The position numbers and the translations under genes are program-made. From Brachyhypopomus gauderio (Eukaryota; Chordata; Actinopteri; Gymnotiformes; Hypopomidae): a DNA stretch of 64,000 bases. Of the stretch, positions 1-13,669 are shown piece by piece. Position 1 is the stretch's first letter; the number at the start of each line of letters is the position of its first letter. Location of the stretch: the NCBI RefSeq assembly GCF_052324685.1, contig NC_135223.1:15623654-15687653 (forward strand), given 5' to 3'. Below the pieces are notes generated by a model. It was not told where the DNA came from and did no database searches. It saw only the letters and a program-made list of their open reading frames with translations.

Positions 1-1408
1 TCACTGGACCTTAGTGCAGATTTAATGTGTTGGAAACTATATATATAAATATAAATCTAACTATCTATGTGATCAAATGACTGTTGTCTTTGCTTCCCCC
101 CTCCTGGCACAGGATGGTACAGTCTGCTTCACTGATTCCTGATGCTCCTCCCTCTGCCCAATCTAACAGAATCAATGCTGGTGAACAAATCTGGTGGTGC
201 CCCCCCCACCCCCCCTCCACACACACACTCCATCAAGACATCAAGACCATGCTGGAAAATCTCTAAAGAATTTGTGTTTTTGTGCAAAAACCAATGCTCA
301 TAAAACATTCTTCTGTCCATTCTCAATGTGCAAATAGAAAATAAAAACAGGAAGTGGGCTGAAGTCATCTGCAGACTGTATCTGCATCCCTCAGCGAGCG
401 CTCAGGGCCACACCTCCACAGGATGATGTGATCATGTGATGTCTACACACGGGGCGCAACAGCACCAAGGACCCATTTGACTTCAACAAAAACAAACATA
501 TTGTCAATGAAGAACTAATTCATCCAAAATTAGACTTCATTTCAGGCTCGAGATTCGAAATACTGCATCTTTTCAGTATCCCGTGATTAGGCTAATCTTT
601 CTCACCGAGTGTCAAGCGCCAAGAAGAAACAAACGGAGAGGGGTCCTGTCACTCCTCTCCGTCATCCATTCACGGAGCAGTTTGTTCATTCATTAAAAAG
701 TGCACCGCCCACCCCTAGAGCCCACAGCAACAGGAAACAGCTCGATTTCCTGCCAAGCCCCCGAACGCCCACACCGAATACCAGAGCGAGTAAGTCCTGA
801 TAACACAGAGCCACGCGGCGCCTACGGTTACCTTGGTAGACAGCAGGGTTGCACTGCTGAGAAGGAGCAGAGACGAGAGCATCAGTAGCCCGGCGAAGCT
901 AAAACCACTCTGGGAATCACGCAAAGCTGCTTTGGGGCGATGCCGGATTGAACTTGGAACTCTAACCAGATTCAGTGTCAGTACGGGTTGCTTACACATA
1001 TGCGAGGGGAGGAAAACAAGAATTTATGTCACAAAGGGACTGGGAATCTCTATGGAGATAAGATGGGCGGAAACAGGAAATGTACCGTCCCAGTCTGCAT
1101 CGCCATGCAATCTATGTGCACAAACTTTTCCAACAGAGTGGCTATCCATTACAATAAACATTAGTTCTCTACAGCTAAAGACCTCATGGAGTGCAGGAAG
1201 TCCTTATGATGACCTTCATTTGAGCCCTGCATTTCAACGTGATCACAAATGCGGTTGCTGTGAGGACACGAGGCATTCAACAAGAAGCAGCAGGTGTGTA
1301 TAAGCTCATCACACTGCGGTGTGTCCCTGTGGAGAGGGACTTCCCTTGGTGATGGTGCATAATGGACACCAAACACCACAACTCTCCATCACACGCTAGC
1401 ACACACCA
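1..1408. other. Non-coding stretch, probably arhgap21 first intron
   Basis: I see no exon, RNA gene or clear transposon here. If the minus-strand exon at 6604-6675 is arhgap21 exon 1, this lies in its first intron. Short open frames on both strands have no recognisable protein similarity and no splice context. Confidence 0.4.
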
Positions 1409-2179
1409 CCACACTCCATCAGAGAGAACCATACTCCATCAGATACCACCATGCACCATCAGAGAACCATACACCATCAGATACCACCATACACCATCAG
1501 AGAGAACCATACACCATCAGATACCACCATACTCCATCAGAGAGAACCATACTCCATCAGATACCACCATGCACCATCAGAGAACCATACACCATCAGAT
1601 ACCACCATACACCATCAGAGAGAACCATACACCATCAGATACCACCATACTCCATCAGAGAGAACCATACTCCATCAGATACCACCATGCACCATCAGAG
1701 AACCATACACCATCAGATACCACCATACACCATCAGAGAACCATACACCATCAGATACCACCATACACCATCAGAGAGAACCATACACCATCAGATACCA
1801 CCATACACCATCAGAGAGAACCATACTCCATCAGATACCACCATACACCATCAGAGAGAACCATACTCCATCAGATACCACCATACACCATGAGAGAGAA
1901 CCATACACCATCAGATACCACCATGCACCATCAGAGAGAACCATACACCATCAGATACCACCATACACCATCAGAGAGAACCATACTCCATCAGATACCA
2001 CCATACACCATCAGAGAGAACCATACTCCATCAGATACCACCATACACCATGAGAGAGAACCATACTCCATCAGATACCACCATGCACCATCAGACTCCA
2101 TCAGAGAGAACCATACTCCATCAGATACCACCATGCACCATCAGAGAGAACCATACACCATCAGACTCCATCAGACCAT
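1409..2179. repeat. 40-bp minisatellite
   Basis: A tandem array of about 19 copies with a 40-bp period. Each unit is two related 20-bp halves built on CCATACACCATCAGA, one half continuing with GAGA and the other with TACCA. Variants include A/T and A/G changes in the half-unit and units lacking AG. The repeat has no stop codon in any forward frame, so long open frames cross it; these are not genes. It probably sits in arhgap21 intron 1. Confidence 0.95.
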
Positions 2180-2544
2180 CATCGGCCATCATGAAACACA
2201 CCATACACCAAAACACAATCCGGTAACACTAGAAGACCCCCCACCCCCAGGCCATTCCCCACCCCGAGGACACGGGCTCTCTATAAAATGAAAATTAACA
2301 GTGAGACAGACAACCATGAGCCAGTCAGGACTATACCACATAATAATTAGAAGAAGAAGATCTTGTTGTCCACCAGTTAATATCTCTGCTTCCTGACTGC
2401 TGGCCCCTCAATGCATACACACAAACAAGCATGTGCAAGTGTGCAACACACACACACATACACACACACACACTTATCCTTTTTAGCGTCATAGCAACAC
2501 ACAGTGCCAGGAAAGAAAGAGGAACATTTTTAGATCCCTGGCAG

Positions 2545-2554
2545 ATGCACACAC

Positions 2555-2628
<74 letters not shown>
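2545..2628. repeat. (AC)n microsatellite
   Basis: Almost pure AC dinucleotide tract within a wider CA-rich stretch (about 2446-2690). The open frames crossing it on both strands are repeat artefacts. Confidence 0.95.
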
Positions 2629-2699
2629 GCACACGAGAGTGCACATAGGCATTTTCAGACACATAGACACACACAAATATACACACACACCCTCACCCC

Positions 2700-4627
2700 A
2701 TAAGGAAAGGAAGCTGCAGTGTGTGTGATAAGAGAGAACATGCCACTGTTCTGTTGCTCGGCAACTGTGGCTAGGTAACGCTGGAGTAGCAGGGACTCCC
2801 CAGTTTCGCTTTTACAGTGACAGAGCAGAAAACAGAGAGCCAGACAGATTCACACAGTATTCCACCACACACGTGCTCACACACATCCACACAAACACAC
2901 ACAAGCCCACAAGTACAGTGAACTGCAACGTCTGCACCAAGAGAGCCAGCATTGAAACACTTTACACAAATATTCTGCGCTCGCTAACACTAGATCGATG
3001 TTAATGGAATCGATGAGCTAAGTGAATCACCATAAGCTTGAATTGGTGAGCAGCAGCAGTGGTGTTGTTCTTGAAGGGTGCAGTGTTCCTTTAAAACAGG
3101 TTCAGGCCGGGCATGGTGGAGCAGTGCCAGGGGTTACTCTGGGTCATGCTCAGGTCAGAACCTGGCATGTAGCACTCATTTCCCCAAATATCAGGGGTCG
3201 CTAATTAAACTGTCAAACAAGACAGGACTATTTACACTGGATCTCCTCATCTGGGGTTAAAGAACCTTGGCACGCTCATTCTGAAGAGGAACTCTCTGTG
3301 GAAGAAGAAATCTGTTGGATTAACGGAGAACTACAGTTAGAGGTGGTGCAGATTGCCTCCATTAGGAAGATGAACAACAGCACCTATCTGGCTGGTGTCG
3401 TGGGAGCCCCTGACCTAGACTGGTGCCTGGCGTGAAGGCGCACGAGGGAAACAGCACTTCCTGAACACACACCGGCGTCGGCTTTCGGCTGAAACTCAGC
3501 AGTGCATGGATACGCTCGGAGTGTTCACATTCCATCGAATAGAATTACGTAGACAGGTGAGAACTAGATAAATATGCTGGATAAACAGGGACCAAACAGG
3601 CCTGTTGGCGGGTGTGAGTAACACAGGACCTAATAGGAAACACCGGTGGACACGGCGTGAGCAGGTGGGAATGGATGATGAGGTTTTCCCACTCTGCCAT
3701 GAGCTAAAAATAGACGCATGAAAACCGTGTCGAGACAGAGGGCGACTGAAAGGCATGTGTGCAGGAAAAAGGGGCCTAATTTACAGCTGAGGGAGGGACT
3801 GTAGCTACAGAGTGGAACCAGGAACACATCCTCGCCAAACTGCAGTGCCGCTCTCAAGGTCTCGGAGTCGGAGTCTCATGCCCCCCCGCCCCCCTCTCAA
3901 TTTTCAATTAACCCAAATTTATATAAAATCCTTCATCTGACAAGATCAGTCCATGTGAAGGTGAGATCAGCAACAAATGGATCAGAAGTGCTAGGGGAAC
4001 AAAGTGGAAAGAAAACCTCCCCACAATAACAAAGTGGTTTAATCCACATGACTCAGAGCAATGGTCTAGTTTAAGGGGTGCAGAGGGATAGGTGAAGTTA
4101 AGGGAACTGTTGCCAGTTCACAGCTCAGTAACATGTATATGCAAACAAAACCAGGTACAACTGATTCAGAAGAGTCCATGAACAATTTTCATCCTTTATC
4201 CAGACATAGACCTGAGTCAAAAAAGGTGCCTCAGCTGGCTGTGAAGGGTGGCTGGGTAGGGCGGAGACTTATAATGACCAGGAGCAGCTGGTCTGTAATT
4301 ACCCACCAAAGCTACTGTGGGCTGCGGGGGTGGAGGATAGAGGGATGGAGAGGGAGGGTAAGAGTGGAACCCTGAAATCGTGTCATTATGACCAGAGTAG
4401 TGAAGAAAGTACGCAGTACAGTCAATCACCATCATGGAGAAGCACGTGGTTAACTGCATGTCCCGCCCCTACGCACGTCCGGATCGCTGCACCCCTCCCC
4501 GGCACTCCAACACGCACGAACAACAATGTGCTCTTTACTCCTCCCTCCCTCCGTCTCCTCACCGCAGGGCTGGAGCACCATGTCCCCGACGCATCAACGG
4601 AGAGCAGGAAGGCGTGAAGGCGGGCAG

Positions 4628-4662
<35 letters not shown>

Positions 4663-6600
4663 CCCTCTCACGCGTCATCCTGACTCTGGAAGCTGACTGC
4701 AGGAACACGGACATGCAATGACATCACTGACATGATGGCTGTCAGGTACCAATACCAAACAAATGGGACCAAGCAGCAACACACAATATAAAGGGCCAAA
4801 TATTATAAATCCATCTGGATTAAACCTTAAATTAAAGACAAACTGTCAGTCTGGAATAAGATTTGCAGTTAAGCCAGACCAGGTTGGATGAAAGGCCTAC
4901 TTGGATCAACAGGTATGGTTTAACTTCCCAAAGCCACAATGTAGGGCATGACCTGAGATGACCAAGCTCAACCCCATACCCCATGTCCAAAACATGCCCA
5001 GAGTCAATCCCATGCCTGCCTTGCTGCTACCGCCACCGATTTACACCCATGTTTGGGGACAGAATAACACCGAACACCCAGGCTAGAAATTCCTACGCAA
5101 GTCTCCACAGCTGTTTATTAATTCCTTCAGCGCCTGGCTGGAGATAATGAATCTCAGGCCTTTATGTGGTGGAGCGAGAGCCAGGCTGGGCTGTTTTAAA
5201 TCACTTTAAAGGGAGCAGATGAAGGAGAGGCTACGCGAGAGGCAGAGGCCAGGGGAAACGCTGACGGAGTCAGCCACACGAGCTGCCAAGCCAACGTCAC
5301 CATTAAGCTAGGTCCGTTTGGGAAAGGGGCTGTTTGTGCATGTAAACGCTGTCACAGTCCACACACTATACTCTTCAGTCATCCCCTTAAAGAGCCTGCA
5401 GGTGACGGTATCCAAAACTCAATTCAGCCGCGTATTCCTGAGCATCCCTGCAAAAGCTCTGGACTATGAGACGCTAGATGGAACAAACAGTGTCTTGAGT
5501 GCACTGCATAAAACATAGTGGAACTGGGGTGTGTCCTTATAGCTTCCACTAACCCCGTGTCCCTCTATCTCCCTTTTTCCACTGGATGTTGACGCCAAAA
5601 AGAAAAATCACATATACACAAGCAGATACGTGCACATCTTGGAATTGCCGTTTCTGATAGGTTAATGCGAGCACACTGCTTATCCAATCAAAACACAACT
5701 GTACCTAAGAGTGGAAATTCAATCACCCCTGGTCCTTGAAGCCTGCAGACACAGGATTCTACATCTGACACTGTCAACACACACACACACACACACACAT
5801 TCACCCGCACATACACACTTACAAAAATAAAGTGTTTCATGTAGATGTAGGACTGCTTCTGAGTCAACCATGTATTTGCAGGCCATCAGGAGGCAAGACT
5901 AAGGCAGCCAATATCACACACATTCCATTCATACCGTCATGTGATGCGATCCATAGAGACAGATCACACATGCACAACAGGAGACGCTCGCTGAGCTAAT
6001 ATTCTCCACATTTAAGGGACGCAGGAACAAATACTGCACAAGACTGCAAAGAAATGAGCCCATTAGAACACTGACACACAATTACTCCACAGTGATCAAC
6101 ACTGAGCTGACCAATAAGAGCCTTTGCTTTTTTATTTAATTATTTATTGCATAATTTTGCAATACAATTGATTTGTGTTGACTTCTACTTATAAAGCAAC
6201 CTTGTTGCAGAAATCTAAAAAATCTGTCCATACAGTTTGAGTAAAGATGTTCATGGCATACTGCTGCACTGGCTCATTTCACCATTTGAATCTCTCGAGA
6301 GCCCCTTCTGCTCGTGCTAGGAACACAAAGGAGATCAACGATAACTCAATTTAAGTTGCTCACTGTGCATGGTCTATCAAAATATACCAGCAGAATATTA
6401 AATACGTACGTAATTAATTAACCCTAATGTAGAGAGTAAACGAAAACTATATGTGGGACCCAAACCTCCCTAATCGTATTTATGCAAGCAGAACTTGACT
6501 GGCGCGAGGCACTTGTCCTAACTGACGTCGCGCGGCAGGATAAGGTGCAATTGTGCGTTTGATTCGTTCTTACGTTCGCTTCTCAAGAGTCAGAGAGTAT
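2700..6600. other. Non-coding stretch with microsatellites
   Basis: No exon recognised. It contains a 32-base C run at 4630-4661 and a short (AC)n at about 5779-5799. It is probably the arhgap21 first intron. I looked on the minus strand for the PDZ-encoding second coding exon expected of ARHGAP21 and did not find it, so that exon probably lies left of the window. Confidence 0.4.
4630..4661. repeat. Poly-C tract
   Basis: Uninterrupted run of about 32 C. Its exact length is likely to be unreliable in any assembly. Confidence 0.9.
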
Positions 6601-8290
6601 TACCTCACAAACTGACGACTCGGACGTATTTTTTCCGTCATCTTGGTGCGGAGAACCAGCCCAACGTGTCGCCATTATTTCATTTCAAACCAGAAAGGCA
6701 AAGGTCCTTTGGAGCCCACATTGAGGAGTCGAGAGAAAGAGGGAGGAATTCCAGAAACAAGCGGTACTCCGTGCGGGTAAAACCGTAAAACTCGTCCTAA
6801 TCCACACCGTCCGCTCTTCTCACCTCGCTTGATCTTGCAATCCTATGACGAATGAAAAATGATACAATAAAAGTTACGGAACGGACATAGTGGAGAGCTG
6901 CTGTCCAACAGCAGCTGTAAGCGACCAGTCACCCCCGTCCCGTGATAGACAGACCGCACTGGTCCTAGGCAGAAGAACTGGCCCGTAAAGATATCCGACG
7001 GAGTACGAGCACCTCCCCGGAATGAAGGCTGGGTTCACTCATTGAAAAGTTTGTTTAAATTACTAAGTGTAAACATTGCAGTGAGCAAAAGTTGTTAACG
7101 ACGAATGAAACAAGAAGAGAAAACAGCTGTGACAGGCGTGAATGACCATCGACTTTATTGTGAGCGTCGGTCGTCACTTCGCCCACAATATTCAACACTG
7201 TAACACAGAAACAGGTTTACATCTCATGGGGGGGGGGGGGGTCCTTAAAAAACAAACCCAACAGTGAGGTTCCGTTTCACCGTGGACCATCACAATATCA
7301 CATGTGGCGAGCGAAACAGCCTCTCGTCGCATTAAGGTGTGATAAGTGTACGACGGCATGATCCGAGCCGCCGTTAACTGTAGTGGGCGCATCTGAACCG
7401 ACACCTATGCGTCATATGTAACCTGATGTGATGGACGGACTGGCGTCTCGTTTACATTCGTTTAAATTGCGTGGCGGTTAATAATAATTCGGATACGTTT
7501 GTCCAGAACGTCAAACGAACTTTCTAAACATAATTTAGAAAGTATAGCGTCCTTGTACCTAATTAACATGAACGCAATCGCCTGTAATATGATTGTTGAC
7601 AGTAGTGACAGATAGTGTCATCAAAATCGTTACCTCAGGTTTGGCGTCACAATGGCCCGCGCGCTCGTGCGCGTTACCGCGTTACCGGAGCTGAAGGGTC
7701 GTGACTGTAAACAACTCAATTCACCACGGCAGCTCTGTCATTCACTGCACCTATTGGGTTGAGGGCAGGGTGCTCTCTGGCACGAGAGCGCAATCTTTTG
7801 CAGTCAAAATCATAAACGGAAAAAAGAGAATGTTTGAACCTACCTGTTACAAGCCGTACAAATTGAGTCCATAGCGAAATACATCGTTTCAGTTTCAGCG
7901 ATGAAATGTAAAAGAGCGATACGGTGCGTTTGGTCTAACGTTAAATTGTCCGGCGTTGTATTAAAATGTGCAACGTATCGATTCCATTTCGATTGAGGCA
8001 GGTTACCTGTTATTAGGTAAGATATTTCATTATGTGTCTACTGGAGCCTAAAATGCACAAAAGCACCATATAAAGATTTTGTCGTTCAGATACGTGAGAT
8101 GAAAATAAAGCATGCATTATCGTCATTTAAATGTATATGCATGTGCTTCGTTTTTCATGAGAAAGCGAAAAACATTTTTATCGCGTTTATACTTCCACTT
8201 GGTGGCGCGACGTTAGACGATTGACGAGTGTGTGAATGCTCAGAAACCACGCCCCGCCTCCCCGTCCCGCGGGATTCACATCCAATAGCA
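6480..8290 (-). promoter_or_regulatory. arhgap21: CpG-rich promoter zone of arhgap21
   Basis: CpG dinucleotides are far denser here than in the flanks, for example around 6520-6540 and 7655-7690. Besides the donor of the coding exon, the minus strand shows consensus-like donors at 6818-6823 (GTGAGA), 7628-7633 (GTAACG) and 7838-7843 (GTAGGT). These would suit alternative untranslated first exons. This is inferred from base composition and splice-site form only. Confidence 0.45.
6604..6675 (-). CDS. arhgap21: Probable first coding exon of arhgap21 (Rho GTPase-activating protein 21)
   Basis: On the minus strand an ATG at 6675 opens 24 codons ending exactly at a GTAATA donor (6598-6603). The peptide begins MATRW, is hydrophilic and ends in VCE at the splice. 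Mammalian ARHGAP21 begins MATR, and I recall its first coding exon also ending in a Cys-Glu pair. The family is a large PDZ-PH-RhoGAP protein at Golgi and cell junctions acting on Cdc42/RhoA-type GTPases; none of those domains lies in the window. Support is position (in human, ARHGAP21 is the neighbour of PRTFDC1 with its 5' end facing it, on the same strand), the CpG-rich setting and the exon form. The teleost paralogue (a or b) cannot be told. The call rests on a short exon and synteny. Confidence 0.6.
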
Positions 8291-8381
8291 ATCAGCTTTG
8301 TATTCTTGGTTTATTTCCATCCAACCGGCTTCATTCTTACATAGGTTTGGTATGTCAGTTTGTTCGATTACGTGTAGTGGG

Positions 8382-8382
<1 letters not shown>

Positions 8383-8447
<65 letters not shown>
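8383..8447. repeat. (GT)n microsatellite
   Basis: About 32 GT units at the edge of the CpG-rich zone. Confidence 0.95.
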
Positions 8448-8450
<3 letters not shown>

Positions 8451-11400
8451 CGCGAAATTTGTTAAATATATTGCTTGAGAAGGCATTAAGACCTGTTATT
8501 CCTTTTGAAACGCTGAGTTACTTTAATTAACTGATACATGTACGAAAGCACTGCAAGCACATCACGACGCTCGATCAAATATTTTACACAGTCCAGGGAT
8601 GATCGAGCAGTAACAGATCAAGGGACTGACCATGCACGAAATCCCCCACAGCCCTGCTTTTTCATCTGTGAGCGTTGGGGCTCCATATACCCATCTCTTC
8701 CTCTTCTCCTTTACATCTGTTTGAACTTTCATGTGGCCTAGGAATCGCCTTCTGCTTTGATGATTTGGTGAAGTAAAGAGCTTGAACTCTAGAAATGGGA
8801 AGGAACGGCATTTACAAGTCTAGCCAGTTATGTTTGTTTGCCAAAGACCTTCCTGTAAAGGAGCCTCTCACTCTAACATACACCAAACAGCAGTGAGTAA
8901 CAAATACAAGGGAACTACTAAGTTAAACAAAACCATGTATTTACAAATTTGTTTTCTTCCATGGCTGCCAGGATGCTATTGAACTATATTATTATTGTGA
9001 GGGACAAAACATGGATACCACATGGACCTAAAGAATGCACGAAGAACGCGTTTACAGCTGATCTGGATGAGGACAAAGAAAGCCAGTGTTGTGCCCAGCT
9101 GCGTCTCTATGGCACAATGGATCTGGGACAATTGGGGGAGGATGGGCTCTTAGAGAGGGTGCTTTCTTTCTTTCTTGTTTGAAGGCCTTGTGTGTGTTCC
9201 CCCATAACAATGACAGATTTAAAAGCATATGTGTGTGGACATCACCGTATAGAGTGATATAGAACCAAGGTTGTTATTCACGTGCTTAGATCTGATAAAT
9301 TATCAATAGGATCCTCAGAGGAGTCATTAACAGGAGACAGGTGCATTAGAGTTTGCAAATACAAACACTGGCTTTAGACTGATGACAATATTGCAGACAT
9401 GAAAAACAAAAGCACACTCTGGGAATGCAAATCTGATTAAAAATATGATAGAAACTATATAAACAATTTGTGGGTGCTCTGCTCTGTGTGCTTCTTGTTT
9501 TATATATTAATTAATGAGGAGTTACTGTGCCTGGCATCTAAACTGTCCCAGTGGAAGGGTTTGGGATTAAGTACCTTGCTGAAAGACTACAGTGAAATCT
9601 TTAGGCAAATCCTTGGATCAAATTAGCAGGTCCTGATACTGTGTAATCATGGTCTACTACAATCAGAATGTCACTAACCATTCACAAGAATACGTGTAAC
9701 CACCAGATCCATCATAGGTACTCCTAACTTCCACCTGCACTGCTTAACAGTTGCTTTATACAGTTTACGTGTTCTGTTGTATGAAGTCAGACAGAAGACA
9801 ATCTGTTGCTATGACTAGTTTGTCAGACACATTTTACACACAAAAAGACCTACAAAGGTTGAATTGTGAGGATGAGTGGCATGAATGTTGAAGATGAGAG
9901 TGGCATGAATGTTGAGGATGAGAGAGTCATGAAAGAGGTCAAGAAGCAGCTTCTCCCTCTCAGCTTCTCCACTACTTTCATCTGAAGGTCTCCATGTCTT
10001 ACAAGTCACATGCATAACTCTTCACTAACAACAGCCTACATGGAACCACTTCATAGGCACACCTCCAAAACCCTCTCATTTCAGTATTAAATTCAGGTCC
10101 TGAAACAAACAAACTAACCAACTTGAGTCAATTGAGGAGTTAACAGATCAAGTTTGTTGGAGATATTAAGGCATGCAGTGCTACAAAGTTTCTAGTCCCA
10201 GAGCCCCAAGCCTCTCTTCAGGCCTCACTACACATGCATAGAAGCTCAAAGCCACAAAAACAAAGAAAAGTTTTTGTCTCTTTTGTATGCAAACAGTGTA
10301 CCTGTACCAGAGTCTGTATGCATGCACACCGTGCACCTGTACCAGAGTCTGTATGCTGCCCTCTAGCCTTAATGGTGTATCATAGATACTAAGTATGAGA
10401 AACCTGCCATCCCTATGTTCTCTCTCTCTGTCTCTCTTTCTCTGTCTCTCTCTCCCTCACTCTCGAACCGGATCTAGCTTGGAACTAGGGGACAATAGCA
10501 GCCATGTTCCCACGGAGGTGTGGAGCGTTTATCAGGGAGGTAAGTTAACCGTTCCTAAGTGCCGATGTCTGATAACGGGAAAGGAGCTTGAGCCAAGCCT
10601 ACAAAGGGTGGCTTTGTCACTCCTGCCACACAGACCAAAAAGCACTTTTATCCACAAGACAAGAGCAGGCTTTTCCGGCACACTAATCCCTACCTATACA
10701 TTGGATACCCTGAGACCTCTGTTCCATCATGCCTTGCTTACATGAAGGGCATTACATGTGAAACACCTACTCCAAGCCACCTGGGGTCATACTATATAAA
10801 AGAGAAATTCGATACAGCATTCATTCTGCACTTTAGAAAGCTTTTATTTATTAGCTGCGATAAATCAAGTGTCCGAATTTCACACAGAAACCACTCAGTT
10901 GCCACAGTGGAATTCACATCCGAACAAGATGTGAACACGCACCATCAATCCCCATTAACACACTTATAGTCATGAGCTCCATGAAACTTTAGCTCCTTGG
11001 TTCCATCACCACAGAATCTTTCTTTCTTCTCTAATTCTCAATTTGATTCTTTAAACTCATCGTTAGCCATTGTCAGATACACTGAATAATAAATTGGTGG
11101 TAACAGATGACGGGATGTTATTGTTGGCAGATAAAGGAACACTTTGCTGTGTTCTGTTCCAGAACTCCCATGATGCTCTCTCTGCAGGGTGTGAGGTGAT
11201 ACGTTTAACCCTAGATTTGTTTTTATCACAGATACACAGGAGGTACAGGTAGACACTGATCCATTCACTCCTACTCACTATTGGAAAATAATTAAATAAA
11301 TAAAATAAAACTCATGATGACTCGGGTGTGAGTTAAATGGGTCTTATTAAAGAGTTGGAATGCTGTGCTCTACATAGCAAAACCAACTGCTAAACAAAAA

Positions 11401-12469
11401 GCTGAATGTCTGACTGTGATTTGTGAACATTGGTGAAATGTTTAGTGTGCAATAATGAACAATTTGTAATGACATTGGTTCAGTAGGTGCAAAGGTCAAG
11501 CTGTAAGTATAAATTAGTGGAATTCCAGGAATGACAAATTCGGACAATGTTAAATTCTCATGCTTCTTTCACCACACCCTGAGGGGTATGCATGTGTGTG
11601 TTTAGGAGATGCACATATGGATTCAAAGACCTTTGCAGTTCAGACTGACCTCATACAGTCAGTCTTGCTTATCTGCAGGCCTTACTTTTCACAGCAGAAG
11701 TGCTGGTGCAGCACAGATGTTTGGGAGTGACCACACTCATGGAGGGTTTGGGACCATGGAGTTTTTGTGACGTGTGAACTTATCAGATAGGCATTCAGCC
11801 ACTGCCAGTTATTATACTCCCTAAAACATTCCATTGGAATTCCATTCTGTTAACCATCTTGACATGTGATTTATGTTTGACACTTGTTTTTTTTAAAGCA
11901 TGTGTAATTGGGTTTTGTTGCTGGGGAAGGCAACAATCCTGACCCTCTATTAAACTCCATCGACCACACACTGAAGATACTTTTAAAAATAAACTGAGGT
12001 TAACAAACAAACACCTATGCTACAACAGAGGTGGGGTAAACAAATGGCAATATAATGAGAGATGAGCTCTCCCAAAGTTCAAAAACTCTCCAGATGGATT
12101 CTCTTCTTAGCAATTGTTGTCCAATCCCAATATTCATTATTTTGCATTTTTGCTGTGTGAAAACCTTAGCCCATTAATTACATTAGTTGTAAGGCCCCAG
12201 TGAGGAATTCATCTAGGCGTGGGATTACTTTTAGTTGTTGCGATAGCCAGATAGCATCAAATAGCACCCAGGACTCTGCAATATGGCGGGAAGCTGTTTC
12301 AACAGTTCATCACTGAGGCTTTATTTTCTGATGTTGGTTTTTATGCTGAATTCTCACATTTCTGCTTCACTCATACTTCGTCACATAAAGTACTGTGTGT
12401 GTGTGTGTGTGTGTTCACACCAAACCTAAAGCTCCTCATTATATTAAAACTCTCAAAAGTGTGAGGACA

Positions 12470-12990
12470 GTTGGTTCTGGGTCTGGGGCTAGTCGTGCCC
12501 GGTCCTCTCCCGGCTGCTCCCATGTGGTTACTTCTCCCCTCCAGAGAGGGGGCGCCTTGGGGTTTCGGGGCCCGGCCTGGTGCTCCGGCGTAGCAGTTGG
12601 CCAGCTCCCCTGGGCGGTTGTGGTCTGGGGCAGATCAGGGCTCCTTGTTCCTTGTTGGGAGGAGGGTCCTGCCGGGTGATGGGTGGCTCTCGGGGGGGTG
12701 TGGCGCTGGGGCCTTGCTGCAGGCCCGTGGTGGAGGAGGGGCATCCTGGGGGGTGGCTCTGTTTCGTCTGATTCCCCTGGGCCTGCGCTTTGTGGTTGGG
12801 GGGGGGGGGGGGGGGGGGATTGCTGTCCAGGGTCTCCCTCTCCCACCCACTGGGGCGGGCATGCGGGGGTCACTGGGAAGTGCGGCCCTGGGACCCCACT
12901 GCTCCTGGAGGGGCCGCGGGCGGGTGGGATTCCCTGGTCTTTCTCTGCCTGCCTCTGGCCTCTGGGGGAATTTTGTCGCAACTTTCTACC
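12470..12990. repeat. G-rich low-complexity segment
   Basis: About 500 bases in which the plus strand has many runs of three or more G, including an uninterrupted G run at 12798-12818. Open frames on both strands here (up to about 210 codons) are Gly/Pro-rich and look like composition artefacts. It may be part of a degenerate repeat; I do not recognise the family. Confidence 0.5.
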
Positions 12991-13601
12991 CTTGCTAGTA
13001 AGTACATTCCGTACATTTATCCTATGTTGCACTTACATAAACACACACACTCACACATCACAGTCATTTGTGCTGTACATCTTAGCTACACTTTCTGCTC
13101 TTCTTTCAGGAGCAGCAGTTGGTGAACCATTGCAGTGGTCATTTGAGCTGTTTTTTTCTGCCCTTCTATCTTTTCCCTTTTTACTTTCTCTCCTCTCTTG
13201 TATAGTTCACCTAACCCCAATTATTGTTATCACTATTGTACTGTATTATACAGAATTGTTATCGTTTGATCCGTACATAAAAACAAAGTTGTCCTCCAAA
13301 GACTCTCAAAGGGTATAAAGACTGTACCTAATACATCTGAACTAAAGCAGATGGGAGGAGGAGCATTGGTGTTTATCTTTTCCTTCATGGTGCAGTACAT
13401 TTAATTTCTGTGATCACCTTTCTGAGATATCACATAACCCAAGACAGATGGTCATAAATCATCCCTCCAGTTCCTTCTTCCCCCAGACGTCCACATATAT
13501 AACGTCCGTGAGAAGAAACGGGTTTAAGAAGATTTCTGATGCATAAAGGAATCAGTAATATTTAACATATTTGATATTTAATCTTATTCATCATTAAAAA
13601 G

Positions 13602-13602
<1 letters not shown>

Positions 13603-13665
<63 letters not shown>
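13603..13665. repeat. (AC)n microsatellite
   Basis: About 31 pure AC units. The minus-strand open frame across it is an artefact. Confidence 0.95.

Positions 13666-13669
<4 letters not shown>

Noticed and set aside
1362-2291. 309-codon open frame with His/Pro/Arg-rich repeats
   Set aside because: It is the stop-free translation of a 40-bp minisatellite; the other plus frames are open too and there is no signal of a real gene.
2431-2703. Open frames of alternating Thr-His or Cys-Val residues
   Set aside because: Translation of CA/TG microsatellites; the same holds for those at about 8236-8478, 13562-13927 and 42392-42732.
12439-13318. Long Pro- and Gly-rich open frames on both strands
   Set aside because: They come from a G-rich/C-rich segment; both strands and several frames are open, with no motif or splice context.
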